Assembly (NCBI GenBank): GCA_037179385.1
Contig: CM074193.1
Span: 39,464,846 to 39,528,845, forward strand
DNA from: Holothuria scabra
Lineage: Eukaryota; Echinodermata; Holothuroidea; Aspidochirotida; Holothuriidae
Direction of reading: 5' to 3'
DNA: 64,000 nt
The notes below the pieces were generated by a model, which was not told the DNA's origin, made no database searches, and saw nothing but the letters and a program-made list of their open reading frames with translations. Position numbers and translations under genes: made by a program. This document shows positions 22,801 to 34,800 of the stretch, one piece after another (positions within the stretch are counted from its first letter, which is position 1; each line of letters begins with the position of its first letter).

Positions 22801-25800
22801 TATGAGTAGCTTTAAGGCCCCCTTTACTAATCGGGGCAATCAACAAACTCCGCTTTACTTTATCATTCTTCCCCGACCAGATAAAAGAGAAAATGCAACT
22901 CTCAGTTTTCTTTAAAAAAGAATCCGGAAGATTAGGGAGAGTCTGAAAAAGATAAATAAATTGGGAGAGCCCGAAAGTCTTAACAATGGTAATCTTACCG
23001 ATGGGAGTCAGGTCACGCTGTGACCAGAGATTAAGCAGGCTTTTAATACGTGAAAGTTTGGGTAAAAAGTTTAAACGAAATAAGTTCTCCCTGCTATTGT
23101 TGAACACAATTCCAAGTAGCGTAACTGGGCCGAGAGTAAAATTAAAATTAAAATTGTTAAGGAAATGTGGTTTTTGATAAGTTAGAGGACCAAGAGGGAA
23201 GATATTGGTTTTTTCATAGTTAATTTTCAGCCCTGAAGAACGTTCGAAAATTGAAAAGATACTCACAGTCTCTTCTAGAGACTTAAGTGACCCATCAAGA
23301 TAAATTACTGTGTCGTCCGCATATTGTAAAATCCTAGTTTCATGGTCCAAAATGGAGATTCCCCTAATTATACGAGAGCTGTTAATCTTAAGAGCAAGAA
23401 CTTCTGCACATATAATAAAAATATAAGGACTTATAGGGCAGCCCTGTTGGACGCCTCTCGATATTTGAAAAAAGGGGGAAGAGTAACCATTATTGCATAC
23501 ACAAGCAAAGGTGTTAGAATACAATGTTTTGATCCATCTTATAAACCCGTCGTGAAAGTTAAAAAACCTCAGACAATTAAATATGAAGTCCCACTCTAGT
23601 CTGTCAAAGGCCTTTTCGAAATCTACCAACATTAGTAACCCTGGAAGTTTATTTTCATTACAAAAATCAATGAGGTCCAGTGTGAAACGAACATTTTCCC
23701 CAATAAATCTATTTTTTATGAAACCAGTTTGATTATGACTAATAAGAGATGTCATTAGAGGTTTAATCCTGGAAGCAAGAGCTTTTGAGCAGATCTTGTA
23801 GTCACTATTTAAAAGAGAGATTGGGCGGTAGTTTTTCACAAAAGTCGTATCTTTTTGGGGCTTAGGTATAAGGGTGATAATACTACGACCTTGCTCCGAG
23901 GAGAGCATTTGGTGGTCAGAAGCGTAGTTTAAGGAACTAGTGACCAAGTTTCCAATGCTAGGCCAGAAATGTTTATAAAAGTCCGTGGACAAACCATCAC
24001 ATCCGGGACTTTTCCCGTTGTTCAAAGAATTAAGAGCACTTTTACATTCCTCTTCAGTAAGAATCCCCTCGCAACTAATAGCCTCGTCATTAGTCAATTT
24101 GGAATCACACTGTAATTCCCGGAGGATAAGGCTGGGACTACACTTCTCACTTGTATAAAGTTTTTCGTAAAAAATCCTCAATTCCTTAAGAATCTGGGGC
24201 CCATCAGCCACCTCCTCTCCGTCTGCAACCTTTAGTTTTTGAATGACATTATACTTTTTGTTGCGTTTTTCGAGATTCAAAAAGTAAGCTGTACTACCAT
24301 CCATGGCTTATTAGAAACTTAATTATGGAGGAATAGAAGGTATTGGCATCTATTTCAAATGTCATTTTTGATTTCTTACATTGCTTATTGCTCATCGTCA
24401 CCAGCAGCTAGGTTCTGTGAAAGGATGCTTCAAACTTATGAAATCATCCAACAAAAAGAATATATGAGGAAATTATAATTCTTGATTTATTAAGGTATTT
24501 ATCAGACCACTATTAGTGATCTGCAGAGAGATAAAAAATCCTTTTGTTAGCATACATTTTTCTGGAACCCTAGGATATTTGTGATACCAACTTCCTTTCT
24601 CTCAGCTATGATGGGCAGAGGGCGGCTTCTTACATGATTTTGTTCCATTTCTTTCCTCAACAAAAAACACTCCATGACCTCTGTGTTAATATTGACCAAT
24701 GGTTCAGAAAGCATTTTCAAGATAGCAACTCATTTCAGTTCTCTAGCAAATCATATATGTGCACACAAAATGATAATGTTTGTGAGCTGCACCTCTGATC
24801 TATTTTCATCACTTTGCTGTTACAGCGGTCAATACCAGTGTCCAGGCCAGGATTACCAAGAAGTATTTCCTTAGCTTGTCTGAGACTCACAGTAACTGTT
24901 GTGTTTGCTGGTGTATTGAATTTAGCTACAAAGGTAATAGTTACTGTTCTTCATCAGATAAGTAAATTAATTGTTCCTACATATGGTAGAATTTTTGAAG
25001 GTTGACAACTAAAGCAGTCTTCCAATCATTATGATTGATTTTGAGTTAAAATCTTACAGATCTCCTCATATGTTGCTCACAAGGTTGTCCTCCTAGTTTT
25101 CACCTGGGACAAAAGTACACCAAAAAGCAAAACAAAACAAACCAAATTGAACCTGCTGCTAATGTGCTTTTGCTTTGCAAGAGGAATGAATAGGAAACAA
25201 CTTAGTCTATAGAGGGCGGATGGTCTGGCAAGCTATTGTTAGTCTCAAAGTGATGTTATTGTTCTGGAAAAATGAAGGTCACGTGGTATTCAGAGTGCAC
25301 GGACTTCGTTCAGTGTACACGGGTCTACACAGTCCTGTACATTTTCAATAAAAGAAACTGACAAAAAAAAGTGTTCTTGCAATATTTAATGATAGAATTT
25401 TAGTTTCCCTTTCTCGTAAAGCAAATCCATGCTAAACGATGATTTTGCAATAAACTAATGTGAAAATAGAAGAATCTCCATGGAGATGTACCTTGAGTTG
25501 GTCACTGCATACAAAATGTTTGACACGTACACATTGTTACGAGACGACACCAACCAGATTGAATCCACGGACGAGCAAGTGGAGAGTTCTAGAAAGTGCT
25601 AGCATCGGTGTTGTCTGAGTCTCGAGCATATTCAACGGGTAACCCCAGAGAACATTCGCACAGTTGCGAGAATGTACGATCACCTACTGGAAACTACTGT
25701 ATGATGTAATGGCCTAATAATAGCCAACCTGTGGTTATGGGTTACTGAGCCCAGAACTTTCGCTGTTTGTTTTGTACGAGATCAAACGAGACGTTTCCAT

Positions 25801-28800
25801 TAGAGTGAGTTCCAGACTTTTCTGGAAGAACTACCAGATATATAAAAGGTCATGCAAGCAGTGTGACGAGGGGAAGAGAACAGAAGATACACAGATAATA
25901 CAGAGACCAGACGCCTGCTTTGCCGCTTAACGTTGTAATTGTGTCGCCATTTACCGATCACTATAGTCTTCATCCTGCCTTCGCAGAACCGAGTCCTACG
26001 CTGTGCTGCTGTACAATCGACGCTAACAACACTACCCCTTGGACAAAGAGTGAAACCTTAAGCCGTAAAAGATTGTGAGTAGAATTAAGAGTAATCGTTG
26101 TAAATTTAAGGAAGTAAGAGGTAAATAATAATTAAGTTGTTGATTTTAATCTCGCTCTTCTGTGGTCTTTCGCTGTTATTGGTTTGAATTGCGACCAAGC
26201 TGTAACAACATGCAGAGAACAATGCTTATTGATTGACCGACTCATGGTATCACAATTCTATATGCTCGCAGAGCCTGGGTAAGTGTACCAGGTGAACGGC
26301 GGCCAGTTAGCTTCAAGTTCAATGGCGCATATACTGCAAGTTAGCACAGAACCACAACCGTAACCCTCTACAACAAACGGTCTTCGAATACGTAAGTCCA
26401 TTATAGGCATTTTTTCTATATAAAATAAATAACTGACAGACGATTGGCAAACATTCAGAATTGGGTCATTCAACAGCTTAGACTTGCATGCTGCACAGTG
26501 ATCATTGACCGACCATGGTAAGTCAATCAACCGAAGCTTCACGGCTTGATCCAAGTTGCACTATGGCCTAAACGTGAACTTTTAGTAAACAAGTTTCTCA
26601 CAGTACTCAGCTTCGATCTCATCATTTTTGGTTTCGATGAAAAGAGAAACCTATGCGTTCATGATGACGTGTGTGTATGTATGTGTGTATGAGGGTGTGT
26701 GTGTGGGTGTATGTATGTGTGTGTGTTTGTGACACTTTGCTTGTTTACACGATATCTTGAGAAGGGAAGATCTGACAGTTTTCAAACTTGGTACACAGAT
26801 ACACCTTACTGAGAGGAAGAACCCTATTTATTTTGGTTGAGGTCAACGGTCATTTGGGGTCATAGGGGGTCAAAAACTGAAATTTTGTTTACACAATATC
26901 TCAAGATAGAAAACTTGGATTAATTTCAAACTTTATAGAACATAACAGGTTGAAGGGCAAAGGAGGGTCAAAGCCCCGTAAGATCCCAAGTCCAGGCCCT
27001 AATCATTTAACTCTTCGAAGATCCAATGCCAGAGTGAGTGTGGATGAACACCGGCGAACTTTGCCTTCTCTTTTCGACTAGTGCTCAGAGGTAACGAGGC
27101 AGGCTTGTACTAATAGCTCCCAATCCTGCTCCGGGGACCGCCATTTAATGTCCCCATCCGAAGGACATGAGCGTATCCCCAGTCTTTAGCCACTTTCCCA
27201 AAGGCTGGAGGGGGTGGAGGTTATACTTGCTCTGCACCACTGCTCAACAGCTGAACTGAGCAAGTGGACAACTTCCTGAGTCGGACAACTTCCTGAAACG
27301 GACAACCAAATATAAATTGTAATTCACCAATTTTAAACCCCCTCAGCATCACTGTGAACAGCTATGCTGAACAAGCTAATGTTTAGACCCCGGAAAATTT
27401 CCAAGTGGTTCCACCGGGATTTGATCCGGGGACCTTCAGTATGCAAGGTAGTGCGCTCAAACCACCGAGCCATCTCCACCCCTATATATGTAGATGCATT
27501 ATGATGTAAGGAAGAACCCTATTGATTTTGGTGGGGGTCAAAGGTCATTTTGGGTCACGTGGGGTCAAACCCCGAAATCCTTGTTTACACGATATCTTAT
27601 GGTAGGAAACTTGGATTAATTTCAAACTTGATATCTTGATGCGTTAAAATGTAAGAAAGAACTGGATGTATTTTCGTGGAGGTCAACGGTCATTTGGGGT
27701 CACATGGGGTCAAACCCTGAAATCCTTGTTTACACTATATCTCAAGGTAGAAAACTTTGATTCATTTCAAACTTGATATGTTGATGCCTTATGATGTGAG
27801 GAAGAACCCAATTCATTTTGGTGGAGGTCAAAGGCCATTTGGGGTCAGGTGGGGTCACACCCAGAAATCCTTGTTTACATGATACATCACGGTAGGAGAG
27901 TTGGATTCATTTCAATCTTGATAGGTTGGTGAGTTATGATGTAAGAAAGAACCTGATTAATTTTGGTGGAGTTCAAAGGTTTTTTGGGGTCACATGGGGT
28001 CCAAACCCTGAAATCCTTGTTTACATGATACATCATTGTAGGAAAGTTGAATTCATGTCAGACTTGATATGTTGATGTATTATGATGTAAAGAAGAATCC
28101 TATTTATTTTGGTGGAGGTCAAAGGTCATTTGGGGTCCGAATGGGACAAATCCTGAAAAACTTTTTAACACAATATCTCAAGGTAGGAAGCTTGGATTGA
28201 TTTCAAACTTGATATGTTGATGTGTTATGATGTAAGGAAGAACCCTTTTGATTTTGGTAGAGGTCAAAGGTCATTTGGGGTCATAGGGGTCAAACTCAGA
28301 AAACCTTGTTTACACTATATCTCAAGGTAGGAAACTTGGATTCATTTCAAACATGATATGTTGATTAGTTATGATGAAAGCAGCTTGTTTGCGGAATATC
28401 TTTAGGCACAGTATGAAATTTGTAAAAATGTTTTAGTTAAAAGAAAAACCAGTTACTAACAGGTGGAGTCAAAGGTCACTTTGGGTCACCAGTTGTTACA
28501 AGAAATGTAGCATTTCATGAAAAGAGCATGTATGTATCGTCGAAACCTCAATGCATTTTTGCATTCTGGTTTACAATTCTGTCACTCGACCTTTTCAGTG
28601 TACATCTTTTAGGCCTATTAGCAACAGGAATATACCTCTAATAATAATTTCTCTTGATCTTTATCAGGCCTTAACAGTTTATGAAGTCTGTTTTGTTTAA
28701 CTTTTTTGATTGATGAACTTCAAAATCAAGCAGTATGCCTACATATTTGTTTAGCCAGCTTTAGATGCCATGCATGCACAGGGCACTGAGTATGAAAGTT

Positions 28801-31800
28801 AACAATAACACGGGTTACATTTAGGCTATAGACCTAGAAATGTAAAAATAAACATGATTTCACAACCAATTTCAGAGTGAAGAAGATAACATAAAAAATT
28901 GCCCTTCCTTCAGGGATCTTCGAAGGGACAATCGAGGCAGGGCATTGTGGGTTATGATACATTATGTATGTACATCGGCTACTCTAGTACTACAGTGTGT
29001 TCATATAGCCTTAAATAATATCAATCATATAGACTTAAAACTCTTGTGAAACTTAAAATTATTGATTTGGTGTCTTACAAGCTCATCTTCTAGTTGGGTT
29101 TTTGGAAAAAGTCCTCTTTCAACATGTCAAGCACTAAGGTTATCGTGCAGTTGTAGTCACTTCGCAGAACAAGCTGTGCACCATGAATACCATGTGACCA
29201 CAGGAAAGGTACTGCCTCAACATAGAACTGTTATCTTGTGTTACAGTACAATAGCTTGCCAGACCATCCACCTATATTGACTATGGAAACAATAATCCAG
29301 TGACCTACAATTGATAAAAAGCATTACGTATTGTTAGATTATACAAGAAAGGCAAGGAGGTGAGGTGTGAAACTCTAACAACCCAATGTAACCCCTTACA
29401 AGTATTTTTTATCTTTAAGGGAAAGTTTAATGAAAAATTTAATTTTCATATGTGAAAGAAGAACCAAATCTACACAGTGTGATGAAAGTTCCATTCAAAT
29501 CAGACATATATTTCTGGAAATATCAGTAAATGAGACTTCTGTGCTTTGTACGGTCAATTGTGAGAAAAGAACCAACAGGCAAAGACAATCTGTAGGTAAA
29601 GATAACTTGACTTTTTTAAGGTTGTATAGAATTCATTTCCTGCTACCTTGGTGACCAAAATAAGGGCATCTGGGGGCCCAGAGGACAAATTCTGAAAACC
29701 TTTTCAACACAATATCTCAAGATAGGGAAAGTGATTCCATATTTGATATGTGGATGCATTATGGTGAGAAGATGTTCACAATTATTTTTGGTAGAGGTCT
29801 AAGGACAGCTGGGGTCAACAAGAGTCAAACTCTGAAAATGCTTTTAATGCAATATCTCAACTTAGGTTTCACAATGTCTTCATATGTATTATGTGGGTAT
29901 GTATAGTTTTTAATAGGGGTTAAAATTCATCTGGGGTCACCAAAATGACCTCACATTATTTTGAATAAAATGTATGTATAATCATCAAAGCCTCAATATT
30001 CATCTGGGCTCACCAAAATGACCTCACATTATTTTGAATAAAACATACATATATCATTAAGACCTCAATGCATTTTTGCATTTTGGTTTAAATGCAGTTG
30101 TCTCATGTATTCTGTAATTTCTTCCAAATGCATCATGAAGTCAGTTCTTATGAGACCCAATCCTTTGTATCTTCTCACTTTTTGTCTCTACACACTTCAG
30201 TCCTCCCTTTACTCTGTTCCTCATGCTACAATTCATGTGTGGGATTCCATCCCTTGCATAAAATCTATGGTCAGTATTTTTCCTACATACCTTTAAAAGC
30301 AAATTGTTTTCTCTGGTCTTTACCGTTAATAGCTTTTTCTTAGTGGAGGATTTTTCTTGTTTATGGCAATGTGGAGTGTCTTTCATTATTATCTACTTTT
30401 TTACTTTCTCACTTTTCCTTTTTCATCTGTTATTGTTTTGGAACCCCCTTTGTCCTAAGGGGTTTCCACATTTATAAGCTTGATTGAGCTCTGTGCATGG
30501 ATAGCCCTCCGTCTTGTATATTTATACATGTATTTATATGTTAATGTAATTTATTGACAAAAATAAATGTTGTAACTGAGTCTGATATTGACAGAAAAAC
30601 TATTTGTCTTATTGTCTTGTATAGTATTTCAGGGAGACCAGAGGAGACCACCATATATTCAAGTTTCTGTCTTCAAAATTTGGTCTAAGTAATCACAGGT
30701 GAGTGAGAAAGCTTCTTTATTTTGGGCATGATGGTAAGACATAGCTAGTGTGGTTCAATTTCCCTCTGTGAGGATCAAAGGGAATATACAATATTCAATT
30801 GAAATTTATTAATACTGTGTAAATTGCATTATTTATACATTCACAATGGCATGATATTGGCCTTATCCCAAGATCAACTATGCCATACAGTGTGTTAATT
30901 ACTTGGATTTCAGTTGTTTGTCCTAACTAATGTTTATCATATTAGTAATCACCTTCCTACAAAATATATTTTACACTGGCCCTGACTGATTCATTAACTC
31001 TAAAGCATCATAGAAGTACTAGTTAAGAAATGGATAATGTTTACAAGATGTTTCCAGGATTCCTTTAATATCTCATCTTTTAGGGACTTTGATTCCCTCC
31101 TCTACCTCTGCAATGCTGCTTTTGACTTTATGCCTTGGTCAATGGTAGAAGAATTGACCCATGGACTAGTTTTTCCTTTATATGTGGTCACTTTGGTTGG
31201 ACTGTTCGGGATTATCATGATAACAGTATGTCAAAGGTGAGTACTGCCAATGTTAATTTGTTAAGTACGATTATATTTTGGGAGCAATCTTCAAATGCAG
31301 CCTTGACTTTCATTACTACAAGGTTAGTTCTTAGATCCACCTCTTTTAGAAGAGTCAGTTATTTAGTTTGTGGCCCTACAATATGTTAGACTGTCATGAA
31401 GAAGGATTTCAGCCACAAGCTCACTGAGGTATTACATAAATTGTTGGGCACAACCCACAATTTTGCTTTGATAAACACAGCAAAAGATTAGACATATTAT
31501 GTGATGATTGGAAGGGGGCAGCGAACTTACTCACCCAGCCATCTTCGAGACCATTCTTGTTTGGAACTCTTTTCCTTCCTTCATTATCTGCAATATTTTG
31601 TTGCATATAGACTTATTTATTGAATATCATTTAATTTGATTCTCAATGACGAAGTGATATGTGGGAAACCACAATGAAAGGGCTAGAAGTACTCAATCTA
31701 GATCAAGGATAAAGAAAATTATCCATTGTACACCAATTCAAGATGTACAAAAATAAGTCAAATAAGTGTGATTCATTAACCAAATGGAAAGATGGTTAGC

Positions 31801-34800
31801 TAAAATGGTATATCCCTATTAACCTATGAAGTTGTTAATTGGAATACTTGCTTAGTTTGGTAAATGTGTTGACTGCAGAATGCTTTATCCACACATCTTA
31901 GGTATAATGTGTATAGGGGCATTTTTCATTTGACTTTCTCCATTTCTTCAAATAATTTCATTTACTTATAAAGAGGCTCATTGAGTTGATATTGATAACT
32001 TAATGAGAGTCTCAAAGGGTCACTATCACATAACAATGCTTATAGTTAGCATAAAAAGTCAAGTTTCAAGTGCAAAAGTCACAGAAAAACGCTAAAATTT
32101 TAAATTTTCTTGCGTCCTCACTTGTAACGGTTTTGTGCATAATTTGAAAAAGTGTCTGGTCACGAATTTTTGAAAACCAACTTGAACCGTTAAGCGCTCA
32201 CTCATAAAACAGTTAATTTTTGTGAGGGGTATAGGGATTGCGTAAGATAGACTATATGTCATTGGTATGTGAAGAAACTCAGTAGGTTTGGAAAAATTTG
32301 TTGAGTTTTATGAACCAACTCAATGAGCAGCTTTAATATTTGTATCACTTCGTTCTGATCTTTTAAAGATGGATGCAAACAGAAGATGATGATCAACTTA
32401 CTCATCAACATTCCTCACATTTCTTACTCTCTCATCCTGAACTTTGTTTTCATGCTTTGCAAAGTACCCTCTTTGGTGTAATGGCAGTCACAGTGATGAG
32501 GATGAAGTATGTCTGGACCCCTCAAATTTGTGTTCTTGCAGCATTTGGCATTAGTTGTCGTACATTTTGGAAAAGAGTTTTAGCTAAGATTGGTTTAACT
32601 TCTGATTCAGTGGTAAGTCAAGAGATATTTGCTCAGTACAACTTTTAGAAGGAGAATGCTGTGGTTGACATGTGTGATTGTCTGACCACTTTGACAAATG
32701 GTTTCTTAGTCATGGAAAACCTGCTTGAGACCTTTCATTTTCATGATCTTATGATATGTCTAGGACACAAACATTCATGTGTTGTTTTTTGAAGAAAAAA
32801 AAATGAAGAAAAGTCAAAGACAGGTTTCAGTAATAATTTTCCTGTTAATAACGTTCACCACTCTTAGGAAGAAAGATATGCCTAAATTCCATGAAAAAAT
32901 CTATCTGTGAGATTGATCTATAGACCAAAGTATGATTTACGTACCCATTAGGTAAGTCATACAGACACTAATTCAATGGAGATCAATATGGAAACAGCCA
33001 CATTTCTATGAAAGAACAAAAAAATCCTGCTAAACCATAATTGTCTACCAAATTGCCCCAGTGGAGTTTTCATCACATTTTGAATATTAAAAAAAGGCCA
33101 ACCCTTACTTTAGTTTGGTTTTATTACGTTTAGTGAGGTGTAGTTTCTTGGTCTCAGTCACGTACCTTAAAGTCATCACCCTGTTTAAAAATGAAGATGG
33201 TCATAATGGGACATACTGACCATATAAAGATGTTGGTAGAGTTCATTCACTAAACCCCCTTGAAAAGATTTCACAATAACCCCCTCTAAAAGTATATCAT
33301 TTTGTTTTGTTTCGTTTATTGTTTTATCGCTTTAGCATAAACACATACAAATATAAGGTGTAAATGTAACAAAAGAATCAAAGTACATATAAAAGGGAAA
33401 GGAAGTACACAAAAGCCTGAGGGGCTTGATAACATACACTCCTCAAGAAAAAAGAAAAAAAAAAAACAACAGCAAGCAGACTGCAGGCAACCACATTACG
33501 TGTTAAAGCCCGATGTGGAATTCTCTAGCAAATACCGACGACTGACGGTCTTTTGAAGTAAATAATACTGGATCAGATACCACAATACTAGGTAATGGCG
33601 CTTTGATCCCGCCTGCTCACACCAGCTCATCTCCATTTACAAAACTCATGAAGTGTGAATAAACTTTTAAACTGTCTAGTGTCCACAGAGAAAGTTCTCT
33701 TTATAACAGAGGTTGTTCTCAACAAGACAATGGACTGTTCTGTGACAAACCAGGGAGGTGCTCTAGCAACTCCCTGGACAAGCTGGGGCAGTAAAGTTGC
33801 TTACTCATTGCCAGGTGAACTGTGGGCTAATTAAATAGGATCATCTAACTGATAGTGCATGCTTCATTACATGGTTTAGTGAAGACAAGCGGAAGGTGCA
33901 AGCTCACTCCCCTTCGGAGAGAACACGTAATGACAAAAAGTTTCTACAGTAGGGAAATAAAAAGGAGGGTACAATAGCAATGATCAAAAAGGAGACAGAA
34001 CTTTCCCAGCTATATGATCCACATTTTCATGGATTTATATGGTAAATAATCAAATTTTGTGAGATTTTCATGTACTTTTTTTTTATTACCTTTCCATTTC
34101 TTCCTTCAGGTTGAAATTGTAAGAAATTCTGCTGTGGTCATCATGTTATCCATTTTACTGTCTAGGGTAAGAAACAAAGTTTTGTAAACTCACAGCATAG
34201 GAGTAGGCAACGCAGTTTATTTGTAATCAAAGTCCACAGCTTGTATTGAAGGAATGCTTCCAATGTCTTATTTTTTCAGCTACTTGTGCAGCCCGGTATA
34301 CACATTCAGCATAAACCTATTAGCATATCAAATTAATACAGCGTACACGTCGGGTTTTCTTTGCTTTTCATCTGGTTATGTGGCTTGAAAAAACATTCTC
34401 ATAATGACACATTCAGAATGCATATACTGACATTATACAAATAATGAATGTTTATGAGTGCGATAGCATTGAATTATTTCTTGAGTTGAAAGATTGCCAC
34501 CTTCTATTCGACGAGGTGAAGCCGAGTTGAATTGGTGGCAATCTTTCAACAAAAGAAATAATTGAAAGCTATTGCACAAATCAAAACATTCGTTATTTGT
34601 TTTATATTACACCTAACTTCCTAACTATTCCTTGGCAAGGATTTGATTTTGCCTAACATTGGCCTACCATCTGAGTTTTGTCCTGTCGAACGCTAGTACT
34701 CGTGTGTATGTATTACGTATGATATAAAGCTGCTAACCCTAATAGCCTAGGCCTAGCTTGTACATGTAAAGCCTACATGCAATGCATGGTTCACAACATT

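Larger units (their letters stand above)
20100..24825 (+). other. Intron 6
   Basis: 4.7 kb. It contains a direct duplication of about 228 bp (20621-21070), a LINE insertion (21373-24309) and unassigned flanks. Without the LINE the intron would be about 1.8 kb. Confidence 0.85.
26630..28572 (+). mobile_element. Composite Helentron-like element, copy II
   Basis: Head GGTTTCGATGA (26630-26640) in a hairpin with GAAACC, GT tract (26668-26733), then about nine array units with AGGTCA pairs (perfect DR1 cores near 28118 and 28260; several others lose one base). A tail begins 'gtcgaaacctcaatgc' and ends in the hairpin aatgcattttTGCATT-ctggttt. A tRNA-SINE (about 26942-27482) sits within an array unit. 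Unit length is close to 145-156 bp. Confidence 0.8.
24934..30624 (+). other. Intron 7, 5.7 kb, nested insertions
   Basis: Contains one half of an inverted pair at about 25214, a solo LTR (25535-26207), composite element II (26630-28572) with a SINE inside, the other half of the inverted pair at about 29252, and a fragment of composite-type repeat with a duplicated tail (29650-30092). The frame at 26258-26554 (minus, 98 codons) shows nothing recognisable. Confidence 0.8.

Noticed and set aside
22986..23599. Plus-strand frames within the LINE
   Set aside because: Antisense shadows of the reverse transcriptase frame.
26258..26554. 98-codon minus-strand frame
   Set aside because: No recognisable domain, no splice support; it lies in a transposon-rich intron.
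30636..30640. Alternative acceptor (tttcag) for DPY19L3 exon 8
   Set aside because: Using it puts the conserved HHIFKF segment out of frame with exon 7.
33300..33480. Possible 3' end of an old LINE on the minus strand
   Set aside because: Only vague resemblance; no coding remnant or target duplication found.
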